Shown here piece by piece: positions 10,540 to 18,042 of a stretch of DNA of 24,797 nucleotides. The position numbers and the translations under genes are program-made. Source of the DNA: Purshia tridentata (lineage: Eukaryota > Streptophyta > Magnoliopsida > Rosales > Rosaceae). How positions within the stretch are numbered: position 1 is the stretch's first letter; each line of letters opens with the position of its first letter. The DNA lies in the NCBI GenBank assembly GCA_003254885.1, contig QANT01008386.1, positions 1 to 24,797 on the forward strand, read 5' to 3'. The notes under the pieces were generated by a model. That model was given only the letters and a program-made list of their open reading frames with translations, was not told the DNA's origin and did not search any database.

Positions 10540-11059
10540 CTCTTTGCACGCGCTCCCGTATATATCCATTTAAATTTATATTATATATTTTTTTATTTTT
10601 TTAATAAATTATTATCACCCTTTTCATTTTTTATAATAGTAGAATATTTTTTATTTTTAAAATTTTATTTTAATTTTTATATTTTATAATTATATCTTTA
10701 TTTTTTAAGTTGAATGAAAGATATTTATGAAAATTTTAAATCTAATAAAACCTATAATGCCAAAAGTATTTCCTAACTTTATAATAATGAAGATAACGGA
10801 ACCAATAACCCACCCAATTACAACGGCAAACGACCAAAAACATTTCAAGGGTGTGCAAAAAAACTTGTTCCAGAACAGTAAAAAAGGCATTGGGATTTTA
10901 GTATATAGAGAATTTGCTTAAGCTCCTTTTGGAATAGTGCCTTTTTTATTAATCTGACGGTTTTGGGATGCCATGGCTGGAATTATGTGAAATGTGCAAT
11001 TTTTTTTTTTTTTCTTTCCGGTCTAGTTATATCTATAACTTTGGTCCCTTTCTATTCAG
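10540..11059. other. end of RPN5 last intron, AT-rich
   Basis: AT-rich (10565-10720 nearly pure A/T), a T run at 11000-11013, then the pyrimidine-rich acceptor of the last RPN5 exon. No gene seen. Confidence 0.5.
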
Positions 11060-11278
11060 GAAGCTGAGAAGCATCTTTCGGATATGGTTGTGTCCAAGGC
11101 ACTGGTGGCCAAGATTGACAGCCCAATAGGAATAGTCTTCTTTCATACCGCAAAGGATAGCAGCAATGTTCTTAATTTGTGGGCTATGAACTTGGAGAAA
11201 CTGCTTGATCTTGTTGAGAAGAGCTGCCACCAAATGCACAAAGAAACCATGGTTCACAAGGCTGCTTTGAAGGCTTGA
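11060..11278 (+). pseudogene. RPN5: RPN5 last exon, intact in itself
   Basis: Preceded by a good acceptor (TTTCTATTCAG) and open for 72 codons to TGA at 11276-11278. The sequence covers the end of the PCI domain and the conserved C-terminal helix, with the motifs [32 protein letters not shown] and KETMVHK. It joins in phase with the exon ending at 6729 (CAA, donor GTTTGG). It is the best preserved part of the copy and by itself carries no lesion. Confidence 0.9.
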
Positions 11279-11557
11279 GAAGATTTTTCAGATTCAAGAC
11301 TGACCACTATTTTACCCAAAATTCTGCATTGGCATAGTAGTATAGCAATTTTCAAATGCAAACCCACCTTATAAGCAAAACAAGTAAAAGACAGTAGCAA
11401 TATTGTCTCTCAGACTCGGTACTACAACAAACTTTCTCACCTTCTGCTCTGCATGCCCTCTAAGGCTCTCTTTACTCTAAAATGAGGAATTATGAATATG
11501 AATGTCACATCTTTATCAGCAACCCAATGCCCAAAAATTGTAAAACAAAACACAACC
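11279..11557. other. spacer between two convergent 3' ends
   Basis: Should hold the 3' untranslated regions of the RPN5 copy (plus) and the small membrane protein gene (minus). No other feature seen. Confidence 0.5.
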
Positions 11558-12416
11558 TCAGACCACAAATTTGGGGACGCGAGGCTTTGAATCTTCCTTC
11601 ACAGCATCACCTGTTTTGCAAAACCATAAAATTAAAAGCAATGAACCAACACAAAATGGAACCCAAAATTGGTGAAATTTCAAAAACTAGCTAATACTTA
11701 TGCCATGTAAAGACTTTTTAACCTTTTTTTTTTCAGTTTTGGAAATCTAATGCTTGAGCTCTCCTCGATTATGCTCAAATGCCCCTCGAGCACTACACGA
11801 CAGGTTCAAACATTGCCCTCAGCATTTCTCTGAGCACAATTCGAGGAAAGCTCGAAACTTTTTTTCGAGGGTTAGATTTTTTAAATTCTAAGAATAGGGC
11901 ATTCAAGCTCGAGAGGGTTCAAAACACTACTCAAGCATTTTGGAGCAAAGTTGGAACACTACTCAGTTAATTCAAGGAAAGCTCGAGAACCATTCAAGAA
12001 ATGTAAAACAAGGTTAAAAGTCTTAAATGCAAACAAAAACTGATTACACTTTTCAAAATTTCTCACTAAATTGTCTAATCCCTAACAGCAAATATAAATG
12101 CAAAGAGAGTGATAATACCGATTTGGGAAGCCATAGCTTCGCCGTAGATGGCTTTGAGTCTGGAAAGTGGGACCACGGGGGCATTCGTGGCAGCCTCAGC
12201 AAAGAGCTGCTGCTTCCAGTCCCACATGGTCTGCTTGGCTGCCTTGTTCGATTTGATCAGCGACGCCTTCTCCGCCTCCAGAGCTTCGATGTCATTTTGC
12301 TGGTTCACCGACCTCACACTCAGCGCAATGAACGACCCTACCAAGAACACGTTTATCACCGTGTTGTTGCTGCTCGCTCTCATTGCAGCATTCACCGCCT
12401 TGTTCACGAACTCCAT
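11558..12416 (-). CDS. small conserved plant membrane protein, 116 residues, two exons
   Basis: Exon 1 runs from ATG 12416 to 12119 and exon 2 from 11610 to TGA at 11558-11560. Donor G/GTATTATC and acceptor TTTTGCAAAACAG join in phase, restoring a glycine codon. The protein starts MEFVNKAVNAAMR, has one hydrophobic segment near residues 20-35 (VINVFLVGSFIALSV), a charged helix likely to form a coiled coil (~38-70, with IEALEAEKASLIKSNK), the motif WDWKQQLFAEA, and a short hydrophilic tail ending PKFVV. I know this pattern as a plant protein of unknown function and give no symbol. The frame is open upstream of 12416, but the ATG chosen starts the conserved-looking part. No lesion is seen. It converges with the RPN5 exon, 279 bases apart. 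Confidence 0.75.
11611..12118 (-). other. intron of the membrane protein gene with a TCGAG-word cluster
   Basis: Between 11763 and 11987 CTCGAG occurs three times (11785, 11908, 11982), with TTCGAG and CTCGAA variants between, and the word GGAAAGCTCGA occurs twice (near 11845 and 11976). The composition differs from the AT-rich surroundings and suggests a small insertion; no ends or target duplication were identified. Confidence 0.45.
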
Positions 12417-12776
12417 AGTTGTGGAACTAGGGAACTGTAAGTGTACAACACCACACTGGTTTGGAAGATGGACGGCAAAAAGACTTGGATGTGGGCTTTG
12501 AATAATTTCTCTCAGACTGAAACGAATCAAAGTTTTCAATATTTTGTAGTAATTATTGGAAAAATTAAATAATAATAAAAAAAATTGGAAAACTGGCAGA
12601 TTCTTTTCATGATAATTATATTGTTTATCAATCAAGGCCCATCAACAAATCAGGTATTCACCAGTATCTCCAATTTATCAAAAGCCATGAAGAAAGACAA
12701 CCTATGAGGGGGGAAAACTTCCCCAAGTCTAACCTCTGTTTTTATTTTCTCTATATCATCAGCAAGCATAAAGTCC

Positions 12777-12828
12777 AGTCTAGGTACCACACTCATCTCT
12801 AAAGTCTAGGTACCAAACTCATATCATC
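12777..12828. repeat. 26-bp tandem repeat, two copies
   Basis: Copies at 12777-12802 and 12803-12828 share AGTCTAGGTACCA and ACTCAT with few differences. Confidence 0.75.
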
Positions 12829-13348
12829 TGATGGATCACAGCAATAGGTGGAAAAATCAAGTCATGAGTGCACCGCAGGTAAACTTAGTTTTCACACTAA
12901 TAACCCATGGAGGAATCTGAAGAGCTGCACATTTATCTTTTAAGTTTCCTTCCTCACTCCTAAACTGACTTGCTACCAAAGAAAAGGTACATAACATGGA
13001 GGATGACATTGCAGAATGTCAATTGTGGAAGATGACATGACACTATCATAGTTGTTAGAGATAAATATGAACAAATGAAATACCATCACATCAGTTCACT
13101 TGGTATACAGAATTTTGGGATTTATTCTAGTCATCTAGTGTCTGTGGCGTTGCTCTTTCAATTATATAACATCAATTTAGTCCCCTTTGCTTCTCATATT
13201 GCTCATGAGATTCTAAAGAATCAAAGTCACATTTTCATAATTAAATTAAGAAGGAAATGAACAACAGATGTAATGAATTAGAATGTTAACAAAGACAAAA
13301 TCATAAGAATAATGGTAAATCAACTGAAGTCATCAAATTTCAAACCCA

Positions 13349-13369
13349 ATATATATATATATATATATA
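13349..13369. repeat. TA microsatellite
   Basis: About ten uninterrupted AT units. Confidence 0.9.
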
Positions 13370-13525
13370 ATTATACATAAAGCAAAAGTGATACCTTGCC
13401 TCAAGATCCTAAGGAGTTTGAGATTGGGGCTTTTCCTTGTAGGGACAACTGGACTAAAGAGTGATACCACAAACCAAAAAATTTGTATTTACGAGAATTT
13501 CAGTGTTCCCCCTGCGAGATGGTCC

Positions 13526-13527
<2 letters not shown>

Positions 13528-13556
<29 letters not shown>
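13528..13556. repeat. GA microsatellite
   Basis: About fourteen uninterrupted GA units, flanked by GGTCCGC and CACCTGCG. Confidence 0.9.
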
Positions 13557-14212
13557 CACCTGCGTGAAAACTTATTTTGATAAGTTAAAGAGGAACCTAA
13601 CATTAATCAGTATCTTCTTTATAAGTAAAATAATTGGTATAGGAAGACTGACAGAGGTTTCGGTCCAGTCCATAAAGTTCTTCGTTTTTGTCGTAGTCTC
13701 GTGTTCGAATCATGTGCTCTACTTGGAGTTCGAGTTATTTTGAGTAGTTTTTCTTAGTTTTAGGAATTTAGAGTATTAAAAATTGAATTAAAATTAATTT
13801 GTGCTTATTTGAGCATCTATTAATGCAAATGACTTGCAAATATAATTGAGTGGGTAGGCCGTCCTCTATGGCTATGGGCCTGTTCTGCTCCATGATATAC
13901 ATTCCATTCCAAATATAAAGGCAGGGTGTTGCATTTTCTTGTCAACATGTTTGCGACCAAACAACACTTGAGAAACGTATTGTCTTGTGGAAAGTTAGCC
14001 AAGGGGAATTTGGACTATATTTGAGCACATTGTATTTACAAATTTACATGAATATCAGCATAATTTGATGATAGTCATATATACAAGCATGATTCACTCA
14101 AAAATGTTTTGACTCTTGTACTTTATCTTTACAGTTAATAGTGGAGAAACAATGAAAGAAGAATATCAGAAATAAGAGTTCATAACTACAAGCAGGACAG
14201 AATAAATTTCTT

Positions 14213-14440
14213 CAAATTCTTTGCACCTTCTCCTCCCCAATGATCCACCTTGTCAACCAGCTTGGATCTTCGGCGAAGGATTTACAAGCGGTAGGGATGC
14301 TCACGAGATCACCTCCAATTTGATCGTACTCCTTGAGCGCTGCTTCCATCTCTACTTCAACAGCTGCATAATCTACAATGTTAATTGTTCCCATGTGAAG
14401 AGCACCAGCATACTGCTTCTCCTTCTCAGGATCATATACT
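14213..14440 (-). pseudogene. orphan last-exon-like fragment, protein not recognised
   Basis: Minus strand, about 75 codons ending in a stop, with protein-like composition: YDPEKEKQYAGALHMG, then INIVDYAAVEVEMEAALKEY, GGDLVSIP and WLTRWIIGEE. A possible acceptor (CATTGTATAG) precedes the first residues, so this looks like the last exon of a gene whose other exons are not in the window; the DNA to the right is an AT-rich repeat. The acidic, helical sequence and mixed codon use argue for a real gene origin. I cannot name the family. Confidence 0.45.
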
Positions 14441-14758
14441 ATACAATGTTAATAGTATATGTTATATGTTATATATATTAGTCTTATGACTCTTATAGTA
14501 TTATAAATTATATACTGTCAAATATATAAACTATAGTCTTATAGTATTATAAACTATTTACTATTTACTATCAAATATATAAATTATAAAATAAATTATA
14601 GTCTAGGAGCTTAGATGCAATTAAATCTAAGAGCTTAAGATCTTTGTAAATTTATTTCTCATTTAGCCCTAAAAAAGTATATAAAGATAAAATTATGTAA
14701 ATTAAAAAAATAGACAACTAAAAATTTACCAACCTCAAAATGTCACGAAATCCTTCAT
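14441..14758. repeat. AT-rich tandem repeat region
   Basis: Two copies of a ~50-bp unit built on CTTATAGTATTATAAA and TCAAATATATAAA (14489-14535 and 14536-14588), then an inverted pair around GAGCTTAGAT / ATCTAAGAGCTT (14608-14638). No coding sequence. Confidence 0.6.
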
Positions 14759-15001
14759 TTAGTTGTCTACCAAAATAAAAAAAAGGTCATACTTGTTATG
14801 CTCCACCCAATCAGCAAGTGTATAATCAATATCTTCAGTGATTGCTATCTCTTTGCCACATGAAAGTTTGTGCCGATATTGTATGCCCATCAAATGTAGA
14901 TTTTCGTTGTTTCCAAATTCTTCGTACCAAAAACTTGGAAATTGTCCTTCGTCAAATACGTGATAAGCAACAGGTCTAAAGTCTAAACCGTCCTCTATCA
15001 T
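14759..15001 (-). other. unassigned 80-codon open frame
   Basis: ATG 15001 to TAG/TAA at 14759. The sequence (FRPVAYHVFDEGQFPSFWYE, then HLMGIQYRHKLSCGKE) is rich in aromatic residues and does not look random, and may be a piece of a transposase or host exon, but I recognise no domain. A stop lies just upstream of the ATG in frame. The segment 15002-15181 next to it shows nothing further. Confidence 0.25.
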
Positions 15002-15409
15002 TTATAGATCCACTAAAATTTTTTGTATAAGCCAACTTTGTGGTTTCTCTATGTACACCCTTGGTTAAAATAATCGGCATCATTATCATCATCTCACATT
15101 CAGGCTAGATCATTGAATTTAAATTAAAAAAAAACGAATTAAGTTAAGTACACATATTATCCCATAAAAAAATTTAATATATGTTGAGATAAGGAAAATT
15201 TACCTTTAAAATTTAAAAAGGGTGAGTGGTTGGCTCACGTTAGAAAGCCTCCAAGTGGTATGAAAATCCTGAAAAAAAATAAATGGATAAATACTATCAA
15301 AGGAAAAAGGGGATTAAAATCTAAAATGTTCATTTAAATTCAAAATTGGAGTGATCATCAGCATTTGAAATTGAGCTTTATCCTATCTGATGAAGCCTCT
15401 AGTATTGCC

Positions 15410-15418
15410 TATAAAAGG
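15410..15418 (+). promoter_or_regulatory. TATA box, likely LTR promoter
   Basis: TATAAAAGG followed by AGCACTGAGG, a near-consensus plant TATA box; a start near 15440 would place the palindrome array at 15591 in the RNA leader. Confidence 0.55.
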
Positions 15419-15590
15419 AGCACTGAGGCTCTGAAAAAAAAGAGGAGGATCGAAAGGCTGAAGAAACAGAAGTGAAAAGAGTGAAAAGGAAAAAGCATTT
15501 TCTCTACAGATATTTTCTAGTCAGGTATCACCCGACACCTTTCCCCTTCCATGGCAAGATTTCATTTATAGCAATGACTATTGAGTTAGG

Positions 15591-15759
15591 TGGTGCCCGT
15601 GGGCACCATAAACCCAGTAGCTCATAGCTATTATTGGTAGTGACCGCGGTCACTACAAAAATATTCAGTGTCCGCGGACACCACAAAAAGGGCTACCCGA
15701 AGGTAACCTGTGGATTTTAAACAAATCCATGAGATCCTTTTGGATTCTAAACGAATCCA
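15591..15759 (+). repeat. array of seven short palindromes and hairpins
   Basis: H1 15591-15608 TGGTGCCC-GT-GGGCACCA. H2 15616-15632 AGTAGCT-CAT-AGCTATT (one G-U). H3 15637-15656, a perfect 20-bp palindrome, GTAGTGACCGCGGTCACTAC. H4 15668-15681 GTGTCCGCGGACAC. H5 15691-15708 GGCTACC-CGAA-GGTAACC (one mismatch). H6 15711-15729 TGGATTT-TAAAC-AAATCCA. H7 15741-15759 TGGATTC-TAAAC-GAATCCA. Centres are 20-30 bases apart. H1, H3 and H4 share GTGnCC...GGn'CAC with n as C, A or T and its partner changed to match; H6 and H7 share the loop and differ by one compensated pair. Confidence 0.85.
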
Positions 15760-15861
15760 GGAAGCCCCAAAAAAAAAAAAAGTAATTGTGTCGCTACTCC
15801 AAAAAAAAAATCCCTGCCTCCAAAAAATTACAAGAAAAGTTTGCCACAAACAAAAAAATTA

Positions 15862-16556
15862 CCTGCAAAACCAAAATAAAAAAAATGTTAGCCTTTGGGA
15901 ATTAAGAAACAGATCGATCAAGATACATAAAAATATAAATTACCTTGTCAAATGGTGCTCTCGTGGGATTTTTTTGTGTCTGCTCACAAAAAGGGTTGGC
16001 CTGTAGAGAATCTGCACTGCAGAAATAAGAAGCAAAAAATTTGAACATCAGGGGTTGCTCTCGGTTCGAACCAATCTTTACAAGAAATCATTATTAAAGG
16101 TCGGTTTTTGAATGGGCAAAGTTTAAATAGCAGGGGAATCTTACAATTGTACCTAAAGGAGGAAGTTTATTTCTTTTTCCTTGCCCACGTGAACTCCTCT
16201 CCAAGATGTGGATTGCTTTTGTTTCTTCAGCACAAAAGTAAGGTATGAAGTGACTAACTTTTGACAACCTGCAAGAGAACAAAAAAAGATTAATTAATAT
16301 GCCATGGTATGTTGGAAGTCAACCAAAAGAGAAAGAAGGAAAAGGTGATCTTACCTTGGGAACCTACGGGTAAAATTAAAGGAAAAGAAGAATGAGCAGG
16401 TCTTGGTCGCAAGAGGCAGCAGGAAAAAATCTCTGATGCCGACCCCCACTGCTGGAGAGTTCTTTGACTGCGTGGAAGACTCCTGAAGGTTAAGGGTGTT
16501 GTGTGAAGGTTTAATTTGCTAATTTCGGGTGACCAATTTAAAGAGATAGGTAGCAC
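15862..16556 (-). other. chain of antisense splice-site-like signals with open exons
   Basis: On the minus strand: open frame ending at donor CCCAAG/GTAAGA (16355), acceptor TTCTCTTGCAG (16268), donor GACAAG/GTAATT (15944), acceptor TTATTTTGGTTTTGCAG (15862). Both introns would be 82-86 bases, normal for plants. The first two exons join in frame for 43 further codons. The protein is not recognised and could be chance; a non-coding or captured transcript is possible. Confidence 0.3.
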
Positions 16557-16979
16557 AGTATCCTAATGACAGAAGAAAGATAGTGAAAGAGGAGGAGTCT
16601 ATTACTGTCTCCCATATGACGAAAGAAACCTTAAATTGAGGAGAACAGAAGTTCTCTCTGTCAAGTTGGGCTGGCAAAGCCTTTGAAATTCATTTTTGAA
16701 TAATGGGCTTACGGGTTACTATTGTGGTGCCTCCACTCTTGGTCTTGGGTAAAGACTAAACTGAAATGTAAAGAAAAGTTGCTGCTCAAAGTTATTCTGA
16801 CCGGAGTTCGAAAGGCAAATGGCCCTTCCCAGTAAAGACGGTCTAGCAAAAATCAAATGAAGAATGGATGGGTTACTTTTTTAAGTCAAGTGCCCATTTA
16901 AACAAAATTAATTTGTCATTCAAGATAAACTGATGAAAATAGGTTCAAGGTCTTATGGGCCTTTCTTAAATCCCCTATA

Positions 16980-17121
16980 CCCATTAAAAAATAAAGCGTA
17001 TCAATTAATAAATAATTGATACAAAAATATTTAGTGGGCATAAAACCAAATTCATGTTCGCCCATTATAAAAAAATAAACGTGTTATTTAATAAATAAAT
17101 GACACTAAAATATTAATGGGC
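16980..17121 (+). repeat. two tandem hairpin units in the LTR
   Basis: Unit A (16980-17039) has outer arms CCCATTA/TAGTGGG and an inner stem GTATCAATTA/TAATTGATAC (16998-17007, 17013-17022). Unit B (17060-17121) has outer arms GCCCATTA/TTAATGGGC and an inner stem GTGTTATTTA/TAAATGACAC (17081-17090, 17096-17105; one G-U). The two stems differ in sequence yet both pair. A weaker third GCCCAT...ATGGGC pair lies just upstream (16891-16960). Confidence 0.75.
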
Positions 17122-17178
17122 ATATTCCTTAAATCCAAATTCCAAACTCCGAATTCTAAATCCCAATTCTTAATTCAT

Positions 17179-17250
17179 GGTACAAAGCCATCTCTTTCAA
17201 ATGGTACAAAACCATCTCTCCCAATTGGTATAAAACCAAGTCTCTCAAAT
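17179..17250 (+). repeat. 24-bp tandem repeat, three units
   Basis: Units start at 17179, 17203 and 17227, each GGTAyAAArCCA followed by CTCTC/TTTCAAAT-like sequence. A partial fourth (GGCACAAAGCCAACC) lies at 17275. Translated, the array gives an octapeptide repeat GTKPSLSN, but there is no reason to think it is translated. Confidence 0.85.
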
Positions 17251-17306
17251 CCAATTCTAAAATCAACTCCGAAATGGCACAAAGCCAACCAAACCAAATT
17301 CATAAC

Positions 17307-17389
17307 GAACTACATCCGGTTTGATCCTGTTAAGGGTATGTAGGCAGCCTACTCAAATTTAGGTGCAACCGCAACCAAATTAAATCCAT
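17307..17389 (+). repeat. ~80-bp direct repeat, copy 1
   Basis: GAACTACATCCGGTTTGATC, then GGGTATGTAGGCAGCCTA and CAACCGCA. It matches copy 2 at 17527, offset 220. The words CTACGTATGG...GTAGGCA are familiar from LTRs and leaders of plant Tat elements. Confidence 0.75.
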
Positions 17390-17526
17390 TCAAACTCTCC
17401 AGAAATTAATTCCATACACAAAATCCCGAATTAATTTCTCTAATCGAATCCAAAAGTTCTATAGCCCTACCCAAATTACTAAAATTTAAATAGGTCATTC
17501 ACCTATTTAATTCCCAAAAAAACCTG

Positions 17527-17611
17527 GAACTACGTATGGTTTGATCCCGCAATGGGTACGTAGGCAATCTAGAAACTAAATCTAGATACAACCGCATCTC
17601 AAATCGAATCC
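17527..17611 (+). repeat. ~80-bp direct repeat, copy 2
   Basis: GAACTACGTATGGTTTGATC, then GGGTACGTAGGCAATCTA and CAACCGCA; partner of 17307-17389. Confidence 0.75.
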
Positions 17612-17832
17612 CTGGTTCGACTCAACCAAATTCACCAAACAATTACTCAAATCAATTCCAATTTTTCAATGAGTCATTCACTCATTGGGGATCCCAAATC
17701 CAAACACTCACACATCTCAGTAAATGATTTCAGTTTCGTCATAATTGGAATCAAAGGGTCTTCTCTTGTACCTTGTATCAAGAGATTGTAATTAAGAGAT
17801 GCACTCCATCTTGAATGGGTCGTACCCTTAAT

Positions 17833-17838
17833 AATAAA
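17833..17838 (+). terminator. polyadenylation signal in the LTR
   Basis: AATAAA, about 90 bases before the LTR end, where an LTR polyadenylation signal is expected. Confidence 0.4.
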
Positions 17839-17866
17839 ACTCTATTCCTAAAATGAGTAGAGTGAG

Positions 17867-17931
17867 ATTATGTTGGGTAACAAATATAAATTATTAATAT
17901 AATAATTTATCAAATTTGTCTTCAACATAAT
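17867..17931 (+). repeat. long hairpin at the LTR end, next to the primer site
   Basis: Arms ATTATGTTG (17867-17875) and CAACATAAT (17923-17931) pair exactly, and pairing continues inward (ACAAAT, ATAAATTATTA against TAATAATTTAT, ATTTGT) around a short AT loop. The right arm contains the CAACA taken as the LTR terminus and ends four bases before the primer site. Confidence 0.75.
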
Positions 17932-17934
17932 TTT

Positions 17935-17952
17935 TGGCACGCCCGGTGGGAC
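17935..17952 (+). other. primer binding site of the Tat element
   Basis: TGGCACGCCCGGTGGGAC begins with TGG, as needed to pair with a tRNA CCA end, and is a common sequence at this place in plant gypsy elements. I do not assign the tRNA. Confidence 0.6.
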
Positions 17953-18042
17953 CCATTCTCCCTTTCATCTCTAATGTTGATGAAACTAATCATTTGTGAT
18001 GTGCCATTTTCAGGATTCTAATATCACACCAAAAAAGGATCA

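Larger units (their letters stand above)
5918..11278 (+). pseudogene. RPN5: 26S proteasome regulatory subunit RPN5 (PSMD12), broken copy
   Basis: RPN5 is a PCI-domain subunit of the proteasome lid. Exon pieces match the plant protein in order: 5918-6014 ([16 protein letters not shown]...), 6101-6157 ([13 protein letters not shown]...), 6269-~6470 (VRL... to RIYYEL), 6510-6567 (NSLGDKAAED...IIEH), 6652-6729 (NILVVSKYY...LCLTIQ) and 11060-11278 ([11 protein letters not shown]... to the stop). The copy lacks the N-terminal exons, has a 9-bp duplication (6278-6295), a one-base insertion giving TAG at 6332-6334, and an internal deletion of roughly a hundred residues after RIYYEL. The acceptor before 6652 reads AA instead of AG. 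The last intron is 4.3 kb and holds antisense gene fragments. Not expected to give a working subunit. Confidence 0.9.
12417..14212. other. intergenic spacer with simple repeats
   Basis: 12417-12640 should hold the promoter and 5' leader of the minus-strand membrane protein gene. Beyond it are a 26-bp tandem repeat (12777-12828, core AGTCTAGGTACCA), a TA microsatellite (13349-13369) and a GA microsatellite (13528-13556). No gene is recognised. Confidence 0.5.
15182..17927 (+). repeat. Tat element 5' LTR (left boundary uncertain)
   Basis: The right end is placed at ...TTCAACA, eight bases before the primer site. Starting at TGTTGA 15182 the LTR would be 2746 bp, with a TATA box at 15410 and a polyadenylation signal at 17833. 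Starting at 16310 it would be 1618 bp and the 15.4-15.8 kb structures would be host sequence or another insertion. The 3' LTR, outside the window, would settle it. The stretch is full of folded repeats, listed separately. Confidence 0.45.

Noticed and set aside
12417-12635. Longer 186-residue reading of the membrane protein frame starting at 12635
   Set aside because: The extra N-terminus is AT-biased and looks like a 5' leader left open by chance; the frame past the splice donor (12118 down to 12075) is intron.
13713-13725. Pol III B-box-like GTTCGAATC, possible tRNA or SINE
   Set aside because: No A box at the right distance, no cloverleaf and no SINE tail.
15591-15759. CRISPR-like array
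   Set aside because: Units are palindromes of differing sequence, without constant repeats and spacers of equal length, and the context is a plant retroelement.
16063-16072. GGTTCGAACC as a tRNA T-arm
   Set aside because: It is only a ten-base palindrome; no acceptor or anticodon stem can be built around it.
16310-17927. Shorter LTR starting at TGTTGG 16310
   Set aside because: Not excluded, but its nearest TATA-like signals lie within repeats; the 15182 start fits a good TATA box better. Kept as the alternative.
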